In this document: positions 39,901 to 51,900 of the stretch, piece by piece | Layout: each line of letters begins with the position of its first letter | How positions within the stretch are numbered: the stretch's first letter is position 1 | DNA from: Hypomesus transpacificus | Lineage: Eukaryota > Chordata > Actinopteri > Osmeriformes > Osmeridae | Direction of reading: 5' to 3' | DNA length: 64,000 nt | Assembly (NCBI RefSeq): GCF_021917145.1 | Contig: NC_061065.1 | Coordinates: 11,033,412-11,097,411, forward strand | Made by a program: the position numbers and the translations under genes | The notes under the pieces: model-generated | Databases searched by the model: none | Told to the model about the DNA's origin: nothing | The model's input: only the letters and a program-made list of their open reading frames with translations

Positions 39901-42900
39901 CATATCGTTTGTTGTTCTTTTTATTTGCAAGTAGACACCAAATACAGCTAGACACCCCAAAAAATAATTTTTTAATAATCTTTGAGTATTTAACAGTATC
40001 TCTGCAGAATCCCAGCCGAATGTTAATCTTCTAACTCCACATGATGGATCATCTGCATGGGTTCTCTGCCCACAGCCAAGCTGCTCTCCCTACAGCTCAC
40101 TAAGCCCCTCAACCCCCTTGCTGACCTCAGCCGCAGGTCACAGCACCGCTCCATCACGCCGTACCAGGTTGATGAGGAACGGCTCTGTCAGCCTAACCAC
40201 AATCCACTCTCTGAGAGAGGGAGGGGAAAATGGAGACGGAGAGAAGTTAAAGGGGGAGAGAGGGAAGGAGGTTAATATGAAACTTGCCTGTTTGCTGACC
40301 TGACATGACTTCCTGTCAGATAGCCAAGCATCAGGCCAGAAATGTTCAGGTCCATTGGTGATGGATATGATATGAACCACTTGCATTGCAGATCTATGGG
40401 GGTGTTTGGAGTGGGGATGACCTGTTCTAAATGAATGTGAGGGGAGGAATTGTGAGCATCCGTGATTCAAATAGGCCCATTTGCACCACAATGAAGATAT
40501 GTTATATGCTATATGTTGATAATAATATAGTAAAATCATACCATGTAAATAAGCACCTTTAATGTTCTGCTCACATATGCTATGAAGAAAAAAAACAGTT
40601 TTACAGCAGCAACATTTGTGAATAGTTTAGATATCGCATCATACCTTCTTACACCAGTGTTATTAGAACTGACCCTGTTTTGCCAATATCAAAATCCTCT
40701 GCTGTCACCTCACCTGGAAGACTCACTGCTACGTCACTCAATGGCCACTTCCTGTTTCCTGTTTGGGGCATCTGGCCTTTCCATTTGAGCACCCCCCCCC
40801 CTCCCCCCTGAACAACATCTACTAGCGTCTGTGTAACCCATTAGGTGACCCCTTCTCTGATAACACAGGCCTGATCTGTCCCCCAGACCCTTTAGGTCCT
40901 GTTTTGGTGTTCTTTATTTAGCTGGGACCGGAAAAGGGTCATGCACCAGATAGATAAATAAGAGAGATTTGGATGCACCTTGCAGGAGACACTTGGAGGA
41001 GAGGATGGACATCCTCACAGCCTTGCCCTTCCACCTCCAAGCCCCCCCCTCCCCAGCCTTTCTCTAACAACCTCATTGACCTCCATGATAGAAAACCCAA
41101 AATAAACCCACTCATTGCCAAAATATCATCTCTGCATTCCTTTGGCATTTGGTATGGGGACTTTTGGCCAGGGGTAGATTTTTGCTATAATGGAGCAATA
41201 AAGAAAAAACTTTGCTCCTATAATTAGAGCAAAGTTGCTAATATCATCTGCTAATATGTTTGTTGATAACATATTAGCAACAAAGAAAGAGTTAGCATTC
41301 ATAGAATTTCCCATTACCGCCCTAGCACCCAATGGACAGCCTAAGCCAAACAGCAGGTTGTACTTTGTAGGATAGTTTACATCAGGAGTATCTTGTTGTC
41401 ATGCCATTAAAGGGACGCTGGCTAGACTTGTTTGTCCACAAACTGCTAATAACAGTGTTATGAAAGTAATGGCCTAATGCTAAGCAGGCCTTTGTGGGAA
41501 GAATAGATTATCAATTTACATTGCCAGGGTATGGTAAATGGGACATAACAATTTCCTTGAGGTTCAAATAACTATCTCGCCGCTATGGTTACAGACATTG
41601 TCCATAAACCCACATCACCCACCTGAGGTAAAGTGTTGCCTCTATCTCCACAGACAACCAACGGTTACTTGGCAACTGGCGTATAGCCACGCCCATTCAC
41701 ATGCCTCTTGCATGATTACCTCTCCAGGGCGGCAGTTGCCAAGTTAAGGCAGGTAATGGATTTACAGTGACTAAGCCATTTACATGAGAAGTTTGAAAGG
41801 TGGACTGGTCACCGGTGCTGCTTATGCAGCTCTGTCAACTCACCTGCAATTAAAACAGAACAGGACACTGTTTATATTCACTCATAGAAGTGAACCGATA
41901 TCATGAGCGGGAACAACAAGCTCCCTCAACCAGTCAAGAATGTTGTTGAAAGTTTCCCACAGTTAGGATGCAAACTATTGTCTGACTATCGCAAATGATC
42001 CTACATTTTGATATTTATTGAATTCCATAACTCAGGAGTTATTTTGTCAACAAAGGTGAGTGTAATTGTGAAAAAGCAGTCTTCATTAGATTTGTTTTCT
42101 TTCTTTTTTTCTTCTTTGTCCAGGCCTCCTCACTGCTAGCATGGAGGATTGATGGCCTTCGTTTTCAGTAGAAAGGCACCAGCATCTCTGCTGTCTGGAC
42201 CTGTGCTCACAGTGTAAACAGTAACCCAGTTTTAATTGTAGCCTTCACCTGTCAGGCAGAGGTAGGCATTTGATGGGGAATGTAACCACTGCAGTCCATA
42301 GCGCTTGTGTCTGGCATCACTCAGGGGCCCTCAATACAATAGAACCCTACCCTCGCTCTGTTTCAAATTCAAGGAAAGTACTTGGCATTTAAAATATGTA
42401 ATTTTTAAAGGTGGATTTAGTGTTGGGTTGCTGACACAGACCATGTGAAGTGTACTGATAAGGTAAACTAAAGGTCACCCTATACTACTGCTGCTGGTGT
42501 TGCAACATGTGTTAAGCCAATACTATTCCAATCTTTACAAAAACACTTTTGGCCTAAACTCTCCAGAACGTGCAGTTAAATGTCACTCAGCATTAATTGG
42601 GACACGATAGCTTTGATGTTGGCCCCAGTACCTTTCAGGTTGTGTTCTGAGTATTTTAGTTGTCAGATTAGTCAATCTGCTTGAGAGGGCGATGGGGTTA
42701 AGCTGGTTTGGCAAGCATCTTCATTGGCAATCGTTGCATTGTCAACTGTGACCTTGGAACCAAACAAGGTATTCCTTAGAGCTTCCCTTGTGAACCGCCA
42801 AAACCCTCCCTCCTGTCCAGGCCAATGGCAACCAGCCATTTTGGGACGTTCAAGACAGTGGGGGGAAAAAAAAAGGCTAAAGATCCTTTTTATCCATGTT

Positions 42901-45900
42901 ACGGCTAACACTTTCACCTGAAGTTTCCCTGTCCATTTTGACAGATACTTCCTGAGGCCCAAACATGTCACGGCCGGGTCTAATTTTACCTTCGACCAAG
43001 ATCAGTAGGGTACACACAGACAGCCCCCCCTGTTTGTTTTCCACTTGAAACACCCGACTGCTTGGTCAATCCTCTGCCCCTGGACCCTTTGGCTTTGAAA
43101 GGCAGGGAGGGGGAGGAGGAGGAGGAGGAGGAGAGGGTTGGCGGTTGGAGCAATAAATAACCAAATGTTATCAGAGCCCTGCTGAAGGAAGAGGATGCAG
43201 CTGTATGAACAGGACTCTGAGTCCGAGACGGCCGGCCCTTGTGCTCCTGGAGTCTTTGAGGCTTGACTGGAAAACGGGAGGCTGAAGGCGTGGCAGGTCC
43301 TCCTGGCGCTGCGCGTTTATTTTTCTTCTTGGTCGTTTTATCCCAAAGCGACCATGCAAAAATGTGTCTTTTCTCCACTTTTAAGTACTTTTTCATCCCC
43401 CATCTCCTCCCCTTCAACGGCTTTAGCAAAAGTTTAAGATGTTATCAGTTCATAAATAGCTAGAAGCATTTGTTCTGTTTTGTGGATTGTGAGAAATTGG
43501 GACTGGTCGGCATGTGCCACCATTTCTGCTCCTTGTATTCATTTTTTAATTTTCAGGAATTACCTCATCCCCCAAGGTATAGACGTAAAAACATCTAGTG
43601 TGAGCTGTGTAATTCAATGTGTGATTATACTGAAAGAGTATACCTTTGATGCATAAGAAAGAGCTTGATCCATTTGTATTGGCCCAAACTCGTGAAGTAG
43701 GCACAATGCCACAATGTTGCGTAATGCCAGGCATTAATAAAAGTGTATCTGTTTAATCTATTCTTCCAGGAAAGGACCTGTCCAGTCGCAGTGACACTGA
43801 CCTGGCCTGTATCTTTGGGAAGAGGGCGACACACTCTAAAACCCAGAAGGAGGTAACACACCACCACCTTCATCCTTCCCCAACTCCCACCTGTTAATGA
43901 TCTGGATGACACATCCCTGCCTAATTGACTTGAACCTTTGCTGCAGGGGTGAAACACCTCCGCAAGTCATTGTAAGCTTAATCTAAATTGAAATGTATCA
44001 ACCAAAATATCCACCTCCTGTCCAATAGGATCACACTGGGGGTGGCACACCTCTGGCATTAATTTGTCTTATCCTCGTCTGACACTGTAATCAAGTCTGA
44101 CCACCGCTGCTATAACCAGCTGACACAACGTCACCCACCCCCTCTTTGGCTCAAGGCCTCCAGCAGTCTGTGGTCCTGGATTAACTGTGATGTAGCGTGC
44201 AGCTTGAGCACCAACAACAGGCCACCGTTAGAGGTGAAAGCGCCTCAATCCAGTTAAAGGATTTGCACTCCAGCCCTTTTTCCTCCTCCTTCTCTTCCTC
44301 TACTTCTCTACCTTCTTTCCTCCCTCCTTCTCTGAAGAGAGCTGGCTTCAGGTCGTTCCGTGTGCCAAAGGGCACCATTACCAGGGAACTGAGAATTGGG
44401 GTGAGGTGTGCAGAAATCTGTAATGATGACACCTGCGAAAAAAGATCAGTTTGCTCAGTTTTTCAACTCAACTTTACTGGTTTGGCCACATAGAACTTGC
44501 GAGTGAAAACTGCCATATGGCTCTTTTTGGTTTACTCTGATGAATTAATGAAGCTGCAAGTCCGCCTCCAACCTATAGAGGTCCCTGTCGACGACGTTTG
44601 TTTTAGCTGATTAAGCCAATTAGCAATGTGACTGTCAGCCTACACCATGTCTTATTTCAGTAGTTAAGCCAAATTGTAATGCCAGCATGGATAGGAAAAA
44701 GAATAGTTTAAAAGTTTTTATTAACAACTGGAATATGTTTCTTTTTTTGGGGGGGGGGGGATATTGTGAGTTGAGTGAACTAAGGTTGTTGATTTAAAAG
44801 ATTCAGAAATGACTGAATTAGTTTATTGTGGGCATGGTTTTTTTTTTTTTTTTACATCACAAAGATCAACATTTGTTCAGTACATGGTGTCATCTTGAGC
44901 TGTTTATTTGGTGGCTGTCTCAGTGTAGCGTAGCTAGGACGAGGTGTTACTGACTCATGCAATCCCAGTGCTCAGGTGTCAGTGGGATTGCCTGCTTCAT
45001 GTTGTTGCTTAGCACCTTATTTGTTCTGAAGGAAACGAAAACAGAGGAAACAAGCTGTAATTAAACACTTATTCAGTTCATTTATACGTAATGATTATAG
45101 AAGGAGGTTAAGTAAGGCTGAAATCAGTTCTTTAACAGGAAAACAATTCCCTAGGATGTATCGAGAGGTAGCCTTATCATTAGTGGGGAAACAACTTGAC
45201 TTTTGTGTCACAACTGTGTATTTGTCTGTGTTTGAGTTATGACAGTCATGGCATAAATATTTTAAGTGGAGGACAAAGGTAAAACAGGACATATGTTCCA
45301 TAGCCTTGCCTTCCATATTTCATTTAGACACTATCTCATCACCACTTTTAAAAAGATATTAGTCTGAGCTGTGACATGTTGGGCGCGTCTTTTGTCTGTC
45401 TCAACAGGTTTTTCTGCAAGCTTGTTATTTCCTTCCTGTCGTCTCAGGCCTCAGAACACAGACAGAACACAAACACAGGTGTAGCTTAGACTAGGATGCA
45501 TACTGGACACTGACTCCATCTCCCCCAGCCCTCCCCTCTTTCTCCCCCATCTTTGGCTGTAAGACATTGGCAGCCCCAAATCCATAATTCCAGTTAAAGA
45601 GGCTCTGCATTCCCCGTTGAGGCCAGGCCATCGGCATCACAATGGCCTCATCTCCCACGATGATTAGCATTGGAAATAAACGCAAGCAATATGTGCCTTT
45701 TTTTCTATCTTTTTTTTTCTTTTCTTCTTCCTTATCCCCCTCCCCCTCTAATCGTTTTGTCACGGGTTGTTATTGTCCTGGTCTGATGGGACCCTATTGG
45801 CCGGATCAAAAAACACTCAGCGCATTCACAATGGTATCCCATGAGGTAGTGTGGCATGGCCCAGGAACAGCGGCTGCTGGGTAATGGTGGAGGGGGGGGT

Positions 45901-48900
45901 GGCGGTACTGCCGGTTTGCAAGCGTGAATCTCATGCGACCCAGTCACACTACAATGTGATTCCTCGCCACACACTGAAGAGTATTTAAACTCAGACTCAT
46001 GCAATGGGATGTTTGATATTGTCTTGTTTATTTCTGTGCATACTTGTGTAGTTGTAGCTTTATGTATCTATTCAGGAAGAGTTGTGTTCCACAGGACTGA
46101 GGCCTGTATCCACACAGGAAGCTGCATGTGTACCTGGTTTAGTGCCTAAATCCACAATAGGAGGTTTGGTTTGTTGGCGGCACTGGGTCCACTTTGCTAA
46201 CACACACACACACTTAGAACAGAGGCAGCAGAGCTGGTTGGGGCGTGTTCACACTGCTTCCAGACCCCTATCTGCACTCCTTCAAGGTAAGGCCTTGGGA
46301 CCCTCTCCCCCGTTATCTGGATGAACTTCCCAAAAACCTGTGTCTTCCTTCTCCGGTGGCCACCTTCCTATCCCTGTTCGTACCCCACCCTCCACCCACT
46401 TCTACCACCCCCTTTTCCCTTCGCCCTCCCCCGCCTACCCCATTCCCCCCCTCCCCCTTCTCTGCTGGGGTTTTTCCTTCCTCCACTGAGATGTGCTTCC
46501 TGCCAGCCCTTTATCACTAGTCACAACACTCTCTGACAGATACACACACACACAGTTGCCGTTCCACACACTCCTACTCACCAGAATCTTTGCTGTTTAG
46601 ATGGAGAGGAGCAGGAGGACAGCCAAGTGTTGCCCTCTCCCTCACCTGCTCGTGTGCCCCGTCTTCATCCATTCATGGAGCTCAGTGTCTTCTCTCACCA
46701 ACAGTCTCAAGTCAGCATGATTTCTAAAACTTTCATTACACCATTTTTTTTTTTTTTTGTCCTCTTACATTGTATTTTGACATTAGACTTTATTCTTTTA
46801 GCGGATGCTTTTATCCAAAACAGTATACAAATGGTGCATTCAGAATGTAATGCAGAAAATCAACAGAACACATTTCTGAGAAAAATAAAAACAGCTTTAG
46901 CTTGAAGGACTACAGGAGTCTACCTGTCTCATAGTGTGGATGATTGATGCTGGTGTCACCGGAGACTCCCAGGCTCCACACCCGTGTCTCCAACCACCTG
47001 CAAATATTTCCATCCAAACATTATTCAACCCTCCCCAACCAGGGTGGCTTATCCAGCAGAGTCAGAGCAGCTGTCCATCCACACTCCTCTCTGTCATCCA
47101 TCACACCTCCCACGCCCCCCTTCCAGCTCCTTCCTTCGCCTCTTGTCTGCTCCGCGACACAATTACTCACGGCAAGACAAACGACAGGCTCTCGCCTGCA
47201 GAGATATCAAGGAGCCTCGGATTTTTCTAAATGAAGGTGCTTTGGCAGCCTCATGCTCCCTTTGCTTATCGGCGGCCGAGCAGTGCCCCTGGCCGTCCTG
47301 TGTCCCCGTCCCCACACTACCCCTCCTTTGACTCCTGTGCCCCCTCCCCCTTCCCCTAGTCTCCCCAACCCCTATCCAACCCCAACACTCCTGACTACTC
47401 CTGCTACCCTCCCTAAACCTCCCCCCTCTTCCCCTTTCTCCTGCCACCTCCCCCCTCTTCTCCCTCTCCTTCACCCCTGCCTCTAACCCCCCACTCCCCT
47501 CTACTACTCTTGCCACCCCTTCCCCACCTCCCAGCCCTCCCTCCACTGCCACAGCTCTCTGCTCTCTCCTCAGGGGGTTTAGTTAGGGGAGCCTCGGGGA
47601 GGACCAAGCAGCCTTGATTTATCTCTCCTGCCCCTTCGCCTGGCCACTCCGCCCAGCCGAAAGAGCCGACGAGGCTCCATCGGGCCCCGGCTCCAAAGCC
47701 CGGCATTAGCTGAAATAAAACATCCTGCCGCACGGTGAAAAATGTCCTCTGATTGGCTAATTAATCAGTCAAAGGGGAGCGACGCGGCCCGTGACTTGAG
47801 GGACCCTCGCGGGCGACCGCAGAGGGCCCGCTGATAAATAGACTCCCCGCCGATTCATACATCAAGAAAAGTTACTCATTTTTAAAGCTGCCAGCCTGTC
47901 TGAAAGGTGGAAACGCCAAAGCCCTACAGTTTTGTAGTTTTCGCAGACTATATTTCTTTCCTCTTTTGGTATGGAAAAAGGCTCCTGTCTGACAATTGTA
48001 TGTTTGACATTGTGACATTTATTGAGCTTTTTGTTTTATTCCTTGTAAATCATTATCCTTGCTGGAATATTATGGTTTACCTCTTTTTAAACTGGACTTT
48101 AGATATCTTTGAGTTTAGAATATGTTGTCCATACAAAACCTTTTTTTAAATTAGTCTCTTTTGTTGAAGGGGGAGCTTTTATGTTTAGACCTGAAGTAAT
48201 CAGTTTATAGTTGATAACAATAAGGGAAACCACCTCCTAAAAGATTATGTAACCACTAAGGACCCACAATTTGACTATGAATTCACATGGATTTTGGCGA
48301 GGTGCCTGAATTCCAGTCAAATTGTTTTTCTTGTGGCTCATTCAGATAATTAAGGTGTTTAAAGAACAATGCATTTTGTTACAAGTAGCATTCATTCACT
48401 GAGCAATAATTGACAAAATAACTTTCAAACAACCCCAAAGAAACAGAATTGTAGTGTATACTCTTATATAACATATTCTTGAGATTAAACTGACAAAAAC
48501 ATATACCATAACGCAGCATGTTATATAAAGAGAGCACATCCATATTGTCATGCGACAAGTTTCCTACACCTCATCCATGCTGCTCTCCTCCTCAACACAG
48601 CAATTGATGAACAGTGGCTTGTTAGTTTCTGTTGTTTATAGTGAGTCTTGACCCGTTCAGATGCCAGAAAGTTTTCTGCAGTCGGCATGGCGTGCTCCTG
48701 GGGTCGTCCTGACCTCCCTGCCCTCTCCTACTCCCACTCAAGCACAAAGGGCCAGAGCCCGGGCCTCGCCGAGTGGCACCTGTTGCTGGTTTCTCCTGCC
48801 CACGCCCCGTCCACATGAAGGATCACACGTCAGCGGGTGCCTCCCCTGGCGCCACCATCGTAAGGAAAAGGGGGCGGGGCGGAGTGGACTGGGGGTTTGG

Positions 48901-51900
48901 CAGATGCGCCAGGGAGGCGACGGGCAGAGTCATGAGCATGAAAACACTGCTGACTGCACAGAAGCGTGGTGTCTTTTTGCCCACAGAGATATAGGCTAGC
49001 AGGCTAATGCAAAGGCATGAGTGATGCCGGACAATGGTTAGATGAGACATTCTCAGAGGTTTATATTAGTTTTGAGTGTTTTTCTTTTACTGTTTTTAAA
49101 AGTAGATCATGTATGTTACTACTTGTCACCATGACCATCGTGGTTCAGGTTGTTAACAAAACTGGCCAAAATGGTACATTGAAATACCAGTTTTCAATGG
49201 AAGTTCAGTAAACACTTTTTCATTTTGTATCTCATATATTGTCAAAGTAATTATATTTTGTAGTTAAAGATGTTTTTTTTATTTAGCTAGATGTTTCCCT
49301 CCAATCAAGCAATTGTATTCTCATTAGTCTCACTTTCCACTCCCTTAATTGTTCATTAAGGTGTTGACAGTCAAGCGTTTGTTTTCCTTAACCCTGCTGG
49401 TATTTCATAATGGAATTGCCAAAGGGGATTTTTTTTTTTTTTAACAGCATGCTGAAATAGAGTTCTTATTTTAGTCTTGAATCCGCTGCAGGTTCCCTTG
49501 TTAAACATGCTGAACGTGCCCTGTGGTGGGCCGTCCTGCCTGCTCGGCACGGGGCTAATGCTCCTGCCATGTTTGTTGTGAAACTGAGGAGCTCTAATTC
49601 ACTCTCGGATAGCATCTAATTGCCTCAAACAAAAGCGCTGCCTCTCAAAGAGCGTGGGCGTTGACAGGGCCCGCCACTGCTGCCTCCGCTCCTGCGTCTG
49701 AAAAATAAGAGGGCCTGCCAAGTGACACTGTCCCTTGCCCCCCTTGCTCACCCCCACCTGTGCCCACCCCCCGTCCCATCCCCGCTCCCTGGCAGCTCAC
49801 TCGATGGGTGTCTCCAAGCGGTGCCAGCTCGCTGACGCGTACAGATTAGCGCAGAGGGAAAAAGGGAACAGAAAGCGTCTGTCTCCTAGTTACGGGGCCG
49901 CGGTAGGAATGCATGGGGTAGGGTAATTACAGCCCCGATGATGCTAACCATCCTGAAGAGTTTCCAACCCCCCTCGGCTTGGTAGGGCCACTGACTCCAG
50001 TTTAATCACTGCCTCTTTAATCTAATAAATCACTGCAGGAAGGCGGGGGTGGGGGGGGGGAGTAAACGCTGAATCCTCCATCTTGAGAGGGGTGACATCT
50101 ATGCTCTGGGGGTGGAAGGCACTGCTGGCAGACTCTCACCATGTTAAACAAGCACAGGGTAGTCAACCTGCATGCATAATGCTGTTTCCATTTTTTGGCA
50201 TGATAAACGTTCCTGCAACGCCACGGAAAGGAGATTGCCTCAAAACGGAAGGTCTGTTTTTGTAAAGGTCATAGCCTAGTAGTTCATTGCAATAATTGTC
50301 TTGCCTCCAAATTTTATACTTTATTATCAAATACTGTTGCTAGACAATACCATTTTGGCTAATTCCCGTTTCTGTGCCTGTACTATGTGTAAAAATATGA
50401 CCCTATTACCCTGCATTTAGCAAGGAAAGAATAACCCACAAAACATAACTTAAATATTTATATCGAATCATTTACACCATCGCGATCGGTAGTGTGTTTC
50501 TGTGTACAAGTAATTGATTATGACGGATGGAGTGGCATGGTCATGTCTGAGCTGCGGGAGAGCCCCCAGTGTTCATGTCCGCCCACGCCAGGCCCATAAA
50601 GGATTAGTGGGCAGCCCTGGGAGCTGGCCAGGGAAGGGCAGCAGGGTAAAATGGTCCTTAGATCCATAGACCCCTGCTATCCCCACATTTATTATTGTGG
50701 CAGGACAATGAGGGCCCCTCCAGATAATTAACTGACCCTCCCACAATATCGCATGATGATATTATAGAAAAACAGCCATCAGTAATGCAAACCGGCACTT
50801 TTTTGGAGAATAAAGTTCTAACAAAGGCTCTGATTGGGATATTGAGCTACTGAGTCAGTACGACAGCGTCTGGATGTTTTTCTCACTCTACAGCTGCCAA
50901 TGAAGAGAAACCGTTGGCTTTGGGATGGAACCGTCTTGTAACTCTTTGATCCTGAAAGTGAGTGAGTGAGGGATGGAACAAACTCGCCTAAATGTCAATT
51001 TTTTTCACCCAACTAATACTTTTTTTGATGACCAAAATGTGTCCACCCTCTGTGACAAGCACAGTGGGAGGACTGAAGACTCATAATCCACTTAAGCTTT
51101 TATTTAATCTCGGTATAGTCAAGACCAGGCATCCAGTATTACTGGACTTATCAGGGAGATCAAGGAACTCTGCGGTGTTTGGTAATTGTAATACTGCGTC
51201 TAGCTAGAGGTGGAGGTATTATCCCAAGCTGTATACAGTTAAGAAAATGAACCCTTTTGTGACAAGGCTGAACAGGTCTTATCAGATCCTAAAGAAGTGC
51301 CTTCTCTCAACACTTCAAATACATCATGGATTACTCCTGTCACAATGTCAGAAATCCTCTTGTTCTTCACGTTAGATCAAGACGAGCCCCGCTTGCACAT
51401 TTGACATTGACGGCCACTTGAGGAATATCTTTTGATGTAAGCCAACCTTGAGCCTGCCGACTTAACAGGCTATCGTTTTACATAAACAACAAGACAGATG
51501 TTCTCAAAACACCATCACTATTAACCACCTGTATTAGTAATGAAGGATTTACAAGGTAAATGTCATGAGGCTTTCTTGAGCAGCTTACTAGGGAGGGGAC
51601 GAGTCATCCTGGTTGATGGTTTGCAAAGTTTGTAGCCATTGCAGTATTGTACTTGATTACGGCATCTCAGCATTGTGTCATGTCACCCTCATAAGTAGGT
51701 CTTAATCCCTGGACACTCCGAGAACAGCCCATTGCTGACTCAGTAAAAAGCAAAAGCAGCACCCAGATATCTGTTCCTTTTTTTTTTTTGTATTAGAGCT
51801 TTAAATACACTTGTCTAAAAAGTAGCTCTTATTGTAAACTTGATGTGCTTGTCTCAGTTTAAAGTCTGTTAAAAGGTAGCAGAAGCCATTAGGATTCACC

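Noticed and set aside
46321..47552. Pro/Ser-rich and Gly/Arg-rich frames in pinx1 intron 6
   Set aside because: They come from the C-rich tracts at 46370-46460 and 47300-47560; no conserved sequence or splice signals.
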